A stretch of 64,000 nucleotides of DNA from Copromyces sp. CBS 386.78. Lineage: Eukaryota; Ascomycota; Sordariomycetes; Sordariales; Sordariaceae. The notes under the pieces were generated by a model. That model made no database searches and was not told the origin of the DNA. It saw only the letters and a list, made by a program, of their open reading frames with translations. This document shows, one piece after another, positions 37,280-49,900 of the stretch (its first letter is position 1; every line of letters starts with the position of its first letter). The DNA lies in contig MU839265.1 in NCBI GenBank assembly GCA_030685235.1, forward strand, positions 1 to 64,000, read 5' to 3'. Both the position numbers and the translations under genes were made by a program.

Positions 37280-38395
37280 ATGTCTTTTACACCCGACTTC
37301 CCCCCCAAGCTCACCCCCCACGACCCCCGCGTCCTCTCCAAAACTACCACCATCAACGGTAAAAAATACCACTACCTCATCAGCGCCCCTCCCGCCGGCG
37401 CCTCCTCCTCTCCCGAACCCCGCGGCACCGTCCTCCTCGTCCACGGTTTCCCCGACCTGTCCCTCGGTTGGCGCTACCAAGTCCCCTTCCTCGTCTCCCT
37501 CGGTCTGCGCGTCATCGTCCCCGACCTGCCCGGCTTCGGCCGGTCCGACTCCCCGCAGGAACTCACCGCTTACTCCTTCAAGAACGTGTCGCACGACTTG
37601 CTCGAGCTTGTCGCAAGCGAAGTCCCCGGCGGCCGGGCCCAGATCGAGAAGGAAGGAGGTGTCATTGTGGGCGGCCATGACTGGGGCGGCGCGGTAGCTT
37701 GGCGGTTTGCGCTTTGGTTTCCCGGTCTTGTCAAGGCCGTGTTTAGCGTGTGCACCCCCTTTTGGGCGCCGCGGGCGGGGGAGTTTGTGCCCCTCGAGAA
37801 AATGGTGCAGACGGTGTTGCCGAACTTCAAGTATCAGGTGCAGCTGGCGGGTCCCGAGGTGGAGGAGAAAGTGGCAGGGGAGGAGAAGATCAGGCAGTGG
37901 TTGAGCGGTGTTTACGGTGAGAAAGGGCCGGACGGGGAGGTGATCTTCACGACGGAGAAGGGTGTTTTGTTTGAGAATTTGCCCAAGATGTCCGGGAAGA
38001 GCCCGTTGTTGGATGAGAAGGAGATGGAGTACTATGTGCAGCAGTATGTGGGGAATGATGGGGGCAGTATGAGGGGAAGCTTGAACTGGTATAGGACTAC
38101 CAGGGTGAATTATGATGATGAGAGGGAGCTAGTGAAGCAGTTGGAAAGCGGAGGGAAGAGTACCAAGACCATGGAGAAGATTGTCGAGCCGCCGTCGCTG
38201 TTTGTGCTGGCGCTGAAGGATGCGGCGCTGCCGCCGGCGATGTCGAAGGGCATGGAGAGGTATTTTGAGAAGTTGACGAGCAAGGAGGTCGATGCTTCAC
38301 ACTGGGCATTGTGGGAGCAGCCGGTTAAGGTCAACCTGTATATTGGGGAGTTTTTGGCTGGCGTGTTGGGGACGGAGGAGGATGCGAAGCTTTGA
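37280..38395 (+). CDS. Alpha/beta-hydrolase, epoxide hydrolase type
   Basis: Soluble hydrolase expected to open epoxides to vicinal diols through a covalent ester. It is a single exon of 371 residues. The oxyanion/turn motif HGFPD is at 55-59. The nucleophile is D134 in GGHDWGGAVAW, the charge-relay acid probably D314 (LKDAALPPAM), and the catalytic base H341 (ASHWALWEQP). Cap-domain tyrosines that polarise the epoxide are likely Y185 (FKYQ) and Y271 (LNWYRTT). There is no signal peptide. The length is close to other fungal soluble epoxide hydrolases. All catalytic residues look intact. Substrate is unknown; detoxification of lipid or plant epoxides is a guess. The gene is GC-rich in its first third. 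Confidence 0.88.
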   Translation: MSFTPDFPPKLTPHDPRVLSKTTTINGKKYHYLISAPPAGASSSPEPRGTVLLVHGFPDLSLGWRYQVPFLVSLGLRVIVPDLPGFGRSDSPQELTAYSFKNVSHDLLELVASEVPGGRAQIEKEGGVIVGGHDWGGAVAWRFALWFPGLVKAVFSVCTPFWAPRAGEFVPLEKMVQTVLPNFKYQVQLAGPEVEEKVAGEEKIRQWLSGVYGEKGPDGEVIFTTEKGVLFENLPKMSGKSPLLDEKEMEYYVQQYVGNDGGSMRGSLNWYRTTRVNYDDERELVKQLESGGKSTKTMEKIVEPPSLFVLALKDAALPPAMSKGMERYFEKLTSKEVDASHWALWEQPVKVNLYIGEFLAGVLGTEEDAKL

Positions 38396-39082
38396 GCGAG
38401 CAAAGATGTCTTGGTGATCCCACGTTGTGTAACGCGCTGAGAGGATAGGAACTTCAGATTACGCGATGAAAAGAGACGTTCTGCTTGATAAAGACCTAAA
38501 CGAAATTGTCGCTGCAGGTATATTTGCAGGGCTAGAGCTTCCCTCGCCTTGAGCCTCTTTAACTCTTAACATATTCTGTGATAGTTTGATGAATAGGAAG
38601 AACCTTTGCCTTGCCTACGGGCATCAACATCCGTACACATATCCATCTCTTCGCCCGTTCAATTGGTGATTCGAAGGCGAGACTATCCACATCCTTCCAA
38701 CATACAATGCTGTTTCCAGCCAGCTCAAAGGGCACACGATCTCACGTGCCATCAACCTGCGCTGTAACCCCTTGAATTTTCTGAGGTATTGCTGCGCCTC
38801 AAAGATCGTACAACACTCAAGCGGGGAGATATACCTTCGTGCCCCGGTTGAATGGCATTGAAAAGCCTTGGTGACCGGGGGACTGTAGCTCTCGACGGTG
38901 CAACTGTGTGTAGAGTCTCTCAACATAAAGTTAGCAGTACAGGCGAAACCTTGAAACTGAGGGCAAGGATAACCGTAGCGTTGGGCATGCCGCTCATGTC
39001 GTTGTACTCATATGTAATCGTATCGGATTCGTAACTTTCGTGTCTTTCTTGCTTGTGCGGCAACATTTGGTCTGTGATCTTC
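38396..39082. terminator. Convergent 3' region of epoxide hydrolase and CRIPT genes
   Basis: 687 bases between two facing stop codons, holding both 3' UTRs. Only short accidental ORFs. Confidence 0.45.
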
Positions 39083-39580
39083 TCACTTCAAGGTAAACTT
39101 CTGGCCGTTCACCAGGGGTGCTCCGGCGGTAGGTGTTTTATTGGGCTTGCCACAAATTGCGCAGGCTATCGAAGAAGTTGGTTGATGTTCATCCTGAACA
39201 CTATGCAGGGGAGGTGTCGAGACTCACAGTTGGCGCGGTACGCGCATTTGGTGCAAAATTTGTGACCTTCTGATACCTTTGCCTTGCAGCGCGTACATGT
39301 GCTAGAGTACTGAGCATAGGGGTTCTGAGCCGCCTTGGACAACAGTTTGCTCTGTAAAGATCAGTTAGTATTCTGTGATTAAGTTCCAAGTATGCTGGCG
39401 ATGAAAACTCACTTTTACCACTCCTGTGTTGCCGAGAGTTGCCGACTTCTTGGGTCCCGAGGCAGAGCTCGATGATGACGATGCTGCTGCTGGGGAGCCA
39501 TAGTACATCTCACTCTTCTTCTTGACCCCGGGCGTGATGAGAGTTGTCTTTTCCTTCTTTTGACACTTTGCGCAAACCAT
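39083..39580 (-). CDS. CRIPT-family zinc-binding protein
   Basis: Small conserved eukaryotic protein. In animals CRIPT binds PDZ domains of PSD-95 and has been found in the minor spliceosome; its fungal role is not established. The model joins 39580..39413, 39351..39228 and 39165..39083, giving 124 residues. It starts MVCAKCQKKEKTTLITPGVKKK, followed by a Ser-rich loop not found in animals. Then NPYAQYSSTCTRCKAKVSEGHKFCTKCAYRAN and CAICGK supply the remaining CxxC pairs of the zinc fold. Introns are short (61 and 62 nt) with GTGAGT donors. The gene is divergent from the P4-ATPase. Confidence 0.85.
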
Positions 39581-40751
39581 CTTGGCTGGATTTACCTTTC
39601 AAGATTTCTCCTGTATTCTTTGATAGAAGTGGTGAGCAAGCCTTTGTTGACGAATGATGAGATTGGTGATGAATGAGGTCAGAGGGAGTGATAACAGCGG
39701 CGGCCAGTTGAGAATGATGTCCGCTGGAGTGTTTGTTATTACTTGACCGCCGAGGTGTGGGGTAAAAGGGCCCCCGGCCTACTATCAGCCACTTATCGCT
39801 TAATCATGAGCTTGGCGTCTTCATTTCCAGCCTCAAAAGTCAACCTCCGAGCATCATGATTGGATGAATTGTATCCGAAACGTTTAGGTATTCATAGCAA
39901 TTGGCAATCCACAAAGGCCAACAACGGTGGCCCGCTAACAGTGCTGTGACGTGCCTTGGCTGCTTGGTCCCCTGGGTTTGCGATTGTGGTGCCAGTGGTG
40001 TCAGTGGTGGGTCTTTGTAACTGGTACATTACGTGCACAAGCTTTACAAGCCCCACCAGGCAATCCCTCTATCCCTGGACATCCCCTGAATTCCAGATCG
40101 GTTTGTTCGTCAAAAAGAAACCGAGTCTGCTCTTCAAACATCCAAAACAACTGGACGCTTTCTGCATATCAGGAGGTGCCTTCATCTCGTTCAACGTGAC
40201 CTCCCAAGCAAACCGTATTGGCGCGTACCGGGAACCGTATCAACCCCGTTGTACTGGTCCTGTACTGCCAATTTGTAAATTCCACATACGAGTCCTGCGC
40301 TGAACAGTGAAAGGAGGCTGTGCTGCATCTTGACACGGCGGCATCTACTGCACTCTCCGCTATACCTACCTAGGTAGTGTCAAGCAACCCTCCTCCACTA
40401 TCCCTCCGTACCTTACCTATTCCCAACCAACCCTCCAGCTCAGCTTCCCCAAGTTCCACGCATTCCTCTGTCGCAACAAGAACGTCCCTGCGGTCAACAC
40501 GCTACCCACCCGACCGCATCCATCAAAGCTGCATGTACACTACATGCGCTATTCCGACTTTGACATCAACAAGTGCCCGCCCGACCTACCCGTCCGCACC
40601 TATTCTAGTCCTCAGATGCTCCTATTCCCGCTATAGGCACGACTCCCCGCCTTCTCACCGGATCCTTCGCTCGTCTCCGCGACACCCACCATCTCAGGTC
40701 TGACGGACTACCTGACCGACAGCGTCCACTCTCCGGCTCCCGGTCTCCGGC
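39581..40751. promoter_or_regulatory. Divergent promoter between CRIPT and the P4-ATPase
   Basis: 1.17 kb with no supported gene. The palindrome CTACCTAGGTAG lies at 40366-40377. The last 350 bases are C/T/A-rich, fitting a long leader of the ATPase gene. Confidence 0.45.
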
Positions 40752-43700
40752 ATGGCGGCTGGCCGCCCCCCTCCTGGGGCCCCGTCGAGCAATCAACACG
40801 ATGATCTGCTGCTCGACTTCGGCAACGAACAACCATACTATAGCGGGGGCCAAAGGTCGACCCTAAACGACGACGATCTCTTGCGACTACATAGCGATGA
40901 TGCGCAAGGCGCCGCGCAACCTCGCCCGTCCGTATCCTACGATGACTTTATTGGCTCTGGGCAAACATCACAGCAAACACCTTCAAGACCTATACAGCCC
41001 GCGCCGGGCGCGACAGGCGGCAGAGGCCCAGCAAGTCCATACCCCGATAACAGGCCGCTGGACCGGCAGTTCAGCCAGACGTCGGATCTCGGAAACTACC
41101 AACGCTATGCCGAGGACTTTGACGACTACCCTGACGAGGGCACCACGTCCTACTACCAACATGGCGGTGCTCTCCCTCCGGACTCGGCGGCCGCCCGTGA
41201 CAGCGCGCGCACACGGAATAGTGTCCTGAGCATGGGCGGCGGGTTGATCGGTCGTGCCAAGAACATGCTTGGGATGGGCCCTGAAGGTTACTCGGAGATG
41301 GACCTTCCCTTGACGGATCCAAGATCGACCGCACAGCAAGACCATGCTCACGAGCCTCCTCCCCAGAAGCCGACCAAGAAGTTCGATTTCAAGTTTGGGT
41401 TTGGAGGTGGAAAGGTCGATCCAGCAACCCTTGGCCCCCGTATTATTCATCTCAACAACCCTCCCGCCAACAGCCTGAACAAGTATGTCGACAACCACGT
41501 CTCGACAGCCAAGTACAATGTTGCGACGTTCTTGCCCAAGTTCCTCTTCGAGCAGTTCTCCAAGTTCGCCAACATCTTCTTCTTGTTTACCGCCGGTCTA
41601 CAGCAGATTCCCGGCCTGTCTCCTACAAACAGATATACTACAATTGGCCCCCTGGCCGTCGTGCTTTTGGTCTCGGCGGGTAAAGAGTTGGTGGAAGACT
41701 ATCGGAGAAAGCAGGCAGATAAGGCGCTCAATCTGTCCAAGGCCCAAATCTTGAGGGGCTCGACATTCGAGGAAACGAAATGGATCAACGTCCAAGTTGG
41801 AGATATCATTCGAGTCGAATCTGAAGAGTCTTTCCCCGCCGATCTTGTTCTGTTGGCGAGTTCCGAACCCGAGGGTCTTTGCTATATCGAAACCGCCAAT
41901 CTCGATGGAGAGACGAACCTCAAAATCAAACAAGCTCTGCCCGAAACGTCAACTATGGTTAGCTCCAGCGAGTTGAGCCGTCTGGGAGGCAGGATTCGCT
42001 CCGAACAGCCCAACAGCAGTCTTTATACCTATGAAGCCACCTTGACTATGCAGGCTGGAGGTGGGGAGAAGGAGCTTCCTCTCAACCCCGAACAGTTGCT
42101 TCTCCGTGGTGCTACTCTGCGCAACACCCCCTGGGTTCACGGCGTCGTTGTCTTCACCGGCCACGAGACCAAGCTGATGCGCAACGCCACAGCCGCGCCG
42201 ATTAAGCGCACCAAGGTCGAGAGACAGCTGAACACGCTTGTACTCTTCCTCGTCGGTATCCTTTTGGTCCTCAGTGTAGTCTCCACTGTCGGTGATCTCA
42301 TCCAGCGAAAGGTAGAGGGCGAGGAAGGTCTCGCTTACCTCTTCTTGGATCCCATGAACAATGCCTCGGCCGTTGCTCGCATCTTCTTCAGGGACATGGT
42401 CACATACTGGGTTTTGTTTTCCGCTCTCGTTCCCATTTCGCTCTTCGTCACCATTGAAATGGTCAAGTATTGGCACGGCATCCTCATTAACGACGACCTT
42501 GATATGTACTATGACGTTAATGACACACCCGCCAATTGCCGAACGTCCAGTTTGGTTGAGGAACTGGGCATGGTTGAGTTCGTCTTCTCCGACAAGACTG
42601 GAACCTTGACTTGCAACATGATGGAATACAGGCAATGCTCCATCGCTGGAATCATGTACGCCGACAAGGTACCCGAGGATAGAATCCCGAGTATTGAGGA
42701 CGGAATCGAGAACGGAATCCACGACTTCAAGCAACTGGCAAAGAATCTCGAGAGCCACCAATCTGCGCAGGCGATTGACCAATTCCTTACCCTTCTCGCC
42801 ATCTGCCACACTGTTATTCCAGAACAGGCTGAGGACGGAAGCATCAAGTACCAAGCCGCGTCGCCAGATGAGGGAGCGCTCGTCGATGGTGCGGTACAGC
42901 TGGGCTACAGGTTCGTCGCTCGCAAGCCGCGTGCTGTTATTATCGAAGCCAATGGCCAGCAACTTCAGTACGAGCTCTTGGCTGTCTGCGAATTCAACTC
43001 AACCAGAAAGAGAATGTCTACAATCTATCGTTGCCCCGACGGCAAGGTTCGCTGCTACTGCAAGGGCGCAGACACCGTTATCCTGGAAAGACTCAATGAC
43101 CAAAACCCCCACGTCGACGCCACCCTGCGACATCTCGAGGAATATGCTTCTGAGGGACTACGCACGCTCTGCTTGGCCATGAGGGAAATCCCGGACCACG
43201 AATTCCAGGAGTGGATGAGGGTTTACGAGAAGGCGCAGACGACCATCGGTGGTAACCGTGCCGATGAGCTGGACAAGGCTGCCGAACTTATTGAGCACGA
43301 CTTTTACCTCCTTGGCGCAACTGCTATCGAGGATCGCTTGCAGGATGGTGTGCCCGAGACTATCCACACCCTCCAGGAGGCCGGTATCAAGGTTTGGGTC
43401 CTGACCGGTGACAGACAGGAGACCGCCATCAATATTGGCATGAGTTGCAAGTTGCTTAGTGAGGACATGATGCTGCTCATTGTCAACGAAGAGAACGCGG
43501 AAGCTACGCGGGAAAACCTTCAGAAGAAGCTCGATGCTATCCGCAACCAGGGCGACGCTACCATTGAAATGGAGACCCTGGCTCTCGTTATTGACGGCAA
43601 GTCGTTGACATTCGCTCTGGAGAAGGACATGGAGAAGCTCTTCCTTGATCTTGCCATCATGTGCAAGGCTGTCATATGCTGCCGTGTATCCCCTCTACAA

Positions 43701-44953
43701 AAGGCCTTGGTTGTCAAGTTGGTCAAGAAGTATCAGAAGGAGTCGATTCTCCTTGCTATCGGCGACGGAGCCAACGATGTCTCTATGATCCAAGCTGCCC
43801 ATATTGGCGTCGGTATCAGCGGTATGGAAGGTCTCCAGGCCGCGCGCAGTGCCGATGTGTCTATTGCCCAGTTCCGTTATCTCCGCAAGTTACTTCTCGT
43901 CCACGGCGCATGGAGTTACCATCGTGTTTCCAAAACTATTTTGTTCTCTTTCTACAAGAACATTTGTCTTTATCTGACACAGTTCTGGGTAAGTGTTCTA
44001 AGCTGGTAACCCTATTTGATCCACACGCTAACGTCAAACAGTACACATTCCAAAACGTCTTTTCTGGTGAAGTCATTTACGAATCCTGGACTCTCTCCTT
44101 CTACAACGTCTTCTACACCGTCCTTCCGCCCCTCGCTCTTGGTATCCTCGATCAGTTCGTCTCTGCCCGCCTGCTCGACCGCTACCCGCAGCTCTACAAC
44201 CTCGGCCAGCGCAACACCTTCTTCAAGATCCGTGTTTTCGGCGAGTGGATCATCAACGCCGTCTACCACTCCATCATCCTCTACGTCGGCGGCTGCCTCT
44301 TCTGGCTCAACGACGGGCCCCAGGGCGACTCTCTCACCGCCGGCAAGTGGGTCTGGGGTACCGCCATGTACGGCGCCGTCCTGCTTACCGTCCTCGGAAA
44401 GGCCGCGCTGGTGACCAACAACTGGACCAAGTACCACATCATCGCCATCCCCGGTTCCATGGCCGTCTGGATCGTGTTTGTGGCCGTCTACGGCGAGGTG
44501 GCGCCCAAGCTGAATATCAGTGTCGAGTATTTCGGTGTTGTCCCCAGGCTGTTCACCAGCCCGATCTTCTGGATCGAGATGCCCACGCTGGCGATTCTCT
44601 GTCTGCTGAGAGACTTTGCATGGAAGTTCAGCAAGCGGTTGTGGAGACCGGAGGCGTACCATCACGTGCAGGAAATCCAGAAGTATAATATTCAGGATTA
44701 TAGGCCTCGGTATGTCTTTTCTTTTCCTTCGCCCTCATTATGCATTACGTTCAATTGCTAACGAAAGGATAACAGCATGGAACAATTCCAAAAAGCCATC
44801 CGCAAAGTCCGCCAGGTCCAGCGTATGCGCAAGCAACGCGGCTACGCCTTCTCGCAGGCCGACGAGTCGCAGACCCGCGTTCTCCAGGCTTACGATACGA
44901 CACAGCATCGTGGTAGGTATGGCGAGATGGCCAGTTCAAGACCGAACCAGTAA
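40752..44953 (+). CDS. drs2: Drs2-type P4-ATPase, aminophospholipid flippase
   Basis: Moves phosphatidylserine (and ethanolamine) to the cytosolic leaflet of trans-Golgi and secretory membranes, working with a Cdc50 partner. The model joins 40752..43988, 44042..44709 and 44776..44953, giving 1360 residues (yeast Drs2 has 1355). The first ~230 residues are a disordered cytosolic tail. P4 marks in order: QQIPGLSPTNRYTT after the first membrane pair, DGET at 385 (actuator), PISLFVTIEMVKYW in TM4, DKTGT with phosphorylated Asp614, KGADTVI in the nucleotide domain, and GDGANDV at 1004. Six C-terminal membrane helices follow, then a cytosolic tail rich in Arg/Lys/Gln. Introns are 53 and 66 nt with GTAAGT and GTATGT donors. 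The QQ and DGET residues are those expected for a Drs2 rather than a Dnf1/2 or Neo1 branch enzyme. Confidence 0.95.
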
Positions 44954-47900
44954 AAAGAAGACAAAGAAAAAGAATAACAGGCGTGTCGTGTTCTGTTTCG
45001 AGAGGAGTGTGTGTGTGTGCTGGGAGAAGGGATATGAATCAAAGGAAAGTGTTGGAATGGAGATGATGATTAGGAGTGATTGATGGTGATGGAAAGACAA
45101 AAAGGGAGAAACGCAAGGCCCTCTTTTTGCAGATCATGAGGAAGGCACGCAGGCTTAATGCATCGTTCAATTTTTCTTCTCTCCATGTTTGTCGCAAAAT
45201 GCCAGCCCAACAGCCTGCAATGTAACGAAATGTAGTGGAATCGAGTCCAAAGAGTCCATGTCTGCCTTCCTACCTCCCTTAACTCCAAGTGGGTTTATAT
45301 CTCAGAGTTGGAAACAATTCAAAGGCGTTATATGTCTTATACGTATCTTGATATCCCGAGATATTGAAGAAAGAACCGATTTAGGTGTGAAGTAAACCTC
45401 TTCCATCCAATGTGTACATGTACGTTAAGTGTATGCTAGAGTGATAGGTATATGTCTATTCATCACCGACATCATCGGTAGGAGTACCCGGTGATATCGG
45501 ATAATGTACTCGGGGAGCAGCGCATGTCGGAATTGGGGTTTTACCAGGTTGCTTACCATTTTAGACTGGAACTGCTTTCTTGAGAGCCAGATAGCCCACA
45601 CTCAGCGTGATGAGAGGCTCCAGCCATTGTCGAACTTGGCGTTACTGGTTCGAATATTGAGACCGATACGCTTCCAAAATGATGGAGGAGACATTGAAAG
45701 CTGTTTAGGAACTTCTACGCTTCCCAATAGCCTTCATTTTCCACACGAGCAATGCCAGCGCCCCGGCACTACTTTCAAGTCGAACATGTCGATGGCAACG
45801 GCGATGAAGATCAAGACCCAAAGCCAGAGCCATCAACATGGTGATGGTCGATCGAGGAAGAGCTTCCAGAACATCGGAAGTTATTCACAGGCCGCTTAGT
45901 AATGTGTAAGTCTAGGATCCAGTCCGGCTCCAAAAAGTCCCGTTTTCGCCGCCGCCCAGCTCGACCCAGTGAGCCAACCCGGCATCATGTCCGACCGATC
46001 ATCTAGCGCCGAGCCGCCGACCCAACGTCGACTCCACCCCGGGCCCGGTTGGTGGGGACCGTCGGTGGCTGGGCCGCTAGAGTGGGTACAGCGGTATTTG
46101 CCGTATTCGCGTTTGGCTGGTTGCTTACCCCAGTCGATGTTCACGAACCATCCACGCTCTCACGTGTTTCCTGCATTTTCGGGAGTCGAAGGTCCCGGGC
46201 CCATCAGTGAGACATGGGCTTGGGCATCTGGGATGAACGAAGTTCCACGCGGATGGATCCGTTGGAACTGCCACGACTGCGATGGTCGCCGAGCATGGTC
46301 GAGGTTGAAGAAAAAAGTTGAATGGGTTCCCCAAGAAGCACGCAATAACGACGCGTGTTCACGTGGGGACTTGCAGCCTGGCGTCAGGGTGGCTTTGGCA
46401 AGTGCTCTTGGGAGGGCATGGCGCTTGCGTGAAATTCTTTTGCGAGTTCATGAAAAGGCATGAAGTAGATCTGGAAGGGACGAATGAGGTGGGGTGGAAA
46501 TAGGGTTACATACAGTACGGGGATGAGCCGGTTGCCCCTTGTACCTTTCCGGACATTTGAATGTCAGTGTTTGTTTTTACTGACTTCATATTCGGATTCT
46601 CAGGGTCCCAGAATTTCAGTTCGATCTTGGTTCAAATTCGACTCGGATACTCCACGAAACTTGCGCACAGGACAAGACTCCAACCTCCTCGACATTTTGC
46701 GTTTTTTTCCTTCTTTCTTCCAGACCGACCGACCACAAACTTGATGATGGACAAAAGTACCTTCCTCTCTGGAGCATTTCGTCCGATGCTTCAGTTGAGC
46801 TCCCGACGAGAATATCTAAAAATAGAAAAAGGTTGGTTGATGCCAAGGAGGGACGGTGTCATCTTCGGTGAAAGGGTCGGTATTCAACCCTAACCCGGAT
46901 ATATCTCGCCTCTTCAAATTTCCCCCCGCAACCCCTCGAAAGTCGAAGGAGACCCATGATGAGAAGCAACAACGGTACAACGTGAACACCGCCTTTCGCC
47001 CGAATATGTTTGCCTCTGTAAGTCACGGGCATAAAACCCCCAATGCTGGAAGACTCATCACTGCACGCCAAGAAGCCTAGATGACGAGGACGCGTAATGC
47101 TGGCGGCAGCGGGGGACTGGAAGCCAAGCCCGATCATCAATGGGTGACCCTCGACGGCCGACGTTGTGCTATATGCGATGCGAGGCTTGCAGTATCATGC
47201 CGCATGATGGATGTGTGAAGAGGATAATGAATGCGCAACCGAGCTCCTCAAGCAATAACAGAGACATATTATTCCATTTGGACAAGGCTGGCTGGGCGAT
47301 GTTTGCCAGGTACATAAAATATATTGACTGGTACATCAATAGTATTCCGGCGGGCAGCCTTCATTGTGGCAAACCTACGGGTAGTTGCTGATGTTTGACT
47401 TTGAGACTCCCCTTTTCTGTCTTGTGTCGTTTCTTTTCCAGCCAGCCCCGCGGTCATGTCTAGACGGATGTATACTGTAAAAACAGAGCTCTGACTTGAA
47501 CTGGATAGCTAACGTCCGATTACATAACAGTCAGTCATCGTTGGTCAACGTCGACAATGATAGTCAAAGAGGTAGCAGTGCCAACCCTAGCCGTCTGGTC
47601 TATTTTTACTCTCCTTCTTTCTCGGATGGGTTTTGATGCGCAGACAGATCCCAAAGGTGAAGGGTCCGTTAACCGCCCACGACAACATCACGCACATCTG
47701 CGGATTGCGACCCCACTGTGACAATCCATCACGGAAGATCTTGGCGGGATGGCTGGGGATCTCTTGCAGACAGCAGAGTGCAGACAAGGACATGAACGAC
47801 AGACGTGAGACTGTCTGAGAAGCATGTTATCAGATACCAAGATCCAAGTCGGGAAGGTTGCCGTGACATGGCGGTCTGATATAGAAAGAAGCGTCTGGAT

Positions 47901-48540
47901 CTGACCTGACCAGTACTGGTAGCGGACTCGGAAAATGGCTTCACTACGCCGTTGGCATGCCTTGACGGGATGAGTTATGGGATCCAGAGACCAGGGCACT
48001 CAGGGGAACGAGGCTCTGATGCTGGCTCTGTCACAATGGTGAGCCATGGCTCAGAATGATCGCTGAGCCTCAACCGACCGGGTTAATCTACCGCCCATGC
48101 AGGAGGCTCAGAATGAGAACAAGTCTCAAGTGGCCATAATAGAGGATTGGAAGCTCAAAAGTCCCTGCGTTGAAAATATTGTGGTTGTTGTCTCAACAAC
48201 TTCCCCCAGTTGACCATCTTCAACCGAAACGGCATCAAGGTGAACATCTCAGACATGCTGATTGATGGAATCATGGAAGCCTTTTCCACGAGAACAACAC
48301 CATGATGGTTGTAAATGCTACAATCAACGGGGACCCGGCAATCGTACGGTCCACCACTGCAGGTACGGCACCTCCAGGGCGCCATCACCGCGACCATCAC
48401 CACCATCGGATGTGTCCCATCACCGCCGCCACCACGCCCTGCCAATGGCAGGTTTTCAGTTTAACTTACAGCTGTGCCTTGCAAGCACGGTGTCAGTCCC
48501 CACTTTTGTATCTGGCCGCCAGATACATACACATGCATTA
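44954..48540. other. Gene-poor edge of the island
   Basis: 3.6 kb of normal composition between the Drs2 gene and the right RIP block. One ORF at 45969-46463 is listed separately. The rest holds only short overlapping ORFs. Confidence 0.5.
45969..46463 (+). CDS. Hypothetical protein, weakly supported
   Basis: An ATG-started frame of 164 residues with no recognised domain. The middle reads RGWIRWNCHDCDGRRAW, faintly like the Trp/Cys-rich blocks of fungal proteins that carry a degenerate zinc ribbon, but the later cysteine pairs are missing. It may be a real small or truncated gene or a chance ORF. There is no neighbour context to support it. Confidence 0.2.
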   Translation: MSQPGIMSDRSSSAEPPTQRRLHPGPGWWGPSVAGPLEWVQRYLPYSRLAGCLPQSMFTNHPRSHVFPAFSGVEGPGPISETWAWASGMNEVPRGWIRWNCHDCDGRRAWSRLKKKVEWVPQEARNNDACSRGDLQPGVRVALASALGRAWRLREILLRVHEKA

Positions 48541-49900
48541 ATATCGACTTTTTAGATTGTAAAGATTGATAACTCCGTCGTTTTATACTCGATTTATACT
48601 TAAATTTAACCGTTTCGACCGGAAATTGAAATTATATTGACGTACGACAGTTGCGATTATAACGCACTATATAAATGGCTAGTAGCGGTAAACTATTTAC
48701 GTAATACTGGTCGCTAGCGAATATCTATATAAAATTGCGTAAATTATTAGTATTAGCGAACGATAGATTTAGCGCTTAAAGAAGAATTATAATACGATTA
48801 GCAGGCTATATTTAGAGCCTCGTACTCCTTTTAACTTTATTATATTAGCGCTTTGGGCTATAGAAGTTAATATAGGTGTATATATATAATAACTTCGAAT
48901 TGTATTTAATTTATTAGTATATAGGAAGTTTTCGAATTCCTTCGATATAAACCCGACCTTTATTTCGATGAGATATAGTACTTTCTCGCTAGCGAATTAG
49001 ATATATATATATCGATAACAATTATTTTAAAATATTTAAAGGTTTTAAAATAGAAAAATAAGAGGATAGCCTATAAAGTTTCCTAGCGTAGCGATCTATT
49101 AAGATTCGATTGGTTGCGGAAGGTTTCGAAGTTTTTAATAAAGATATATATATTTTATAATAAGTTTGGAATCGATAAGAAGGATAGCGCTCGTCGTATA
49201 GGATAGGCGTTAAAAGGTATATTTCTATAGTTAGATAGCGCCCTAATTAGGGGTAAGCAGTTCTATTTACTATTAACGTTAATTATCAATAGCCTTATTA
49301 ATGTATTGTATTATAAAGGAGTAATTAATACGGTTAGGTTTATTATATAATTCGAAGAGGAGGTATTCCCTAAAATAAATCCTTTTCTTAATTACTATAG
49401 TATTTTAGTAATAAATAACGCGTTATAGTATAAAGATCCCTCTATTAAGATTGCCTATAATAATAGAGGTATCCTACTCTAATTCTTATTATTATATTCC
49501 CTTAATTTTAACCCTATCGAAGCGTACTTTAATAATGTAAAAGTATATATAAAGCGGTAATACTAGTACATTAGCAGTAATCGATTAAAGGAGGGGGAGT
49601 TTAAAACCTTCTTTGAAGGGGTAGTACGGGAAGTAGGGTAACGAATTAATATTATATAAAGGTATTATTGCTAAGTATATATACCCTCTAACGAATTTAA
49701 CGAGGTTAGCGAAGTAAAGGATTACGATATACTATATAGGGATTAATTATACGAATTAAAAATAATAGGTATAATAATATAAGATGTTGATTTATATAGT
49801 AGATATAGTAAGATAGATATTATTAAAATTAGAGGTAATTCGTAGCTAAAAACGAATATAAATATAAGAAAATACTATAAATGTATAAAGAAAGTAGTAA
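48541..49900 (+). mobile_element. RIP-mutated Tc1/mariner-type DNA transposon relic
   Basis: The normal-composition DNA ends at about 48540 and the AT-rich block starts at once. On the plus strand 49408-49542 one frame reads VINNALxYKDPSIK and then FLLLYSLNFNPIEAYFNNVK. These are the second-Asp block and the PYSPDxNPIE block of Tc1/mariner transposases, with Asp codons changed to Asn and Trp/Gln codons changed to stops. About 200 bases upstream a further block RIGxALKG fits the family order. Terminal repeats were not located, so both ends are approximate. Confidence 0.7.

Noticed and set aside
41949..42962. 337-codon antisense ORF inside the P4-ATPase gene
   Set aside because: A shadow of the GC-biased third positions of the sense gene; no family features.
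44012..44665. 217-codon antisense ORF opposite exon 2 of the P4-ATPase
   Set aside because: Acidic Asp/Glu/Gly/Val-rich translation typical of an antisense shadow of membrane-protein codons.
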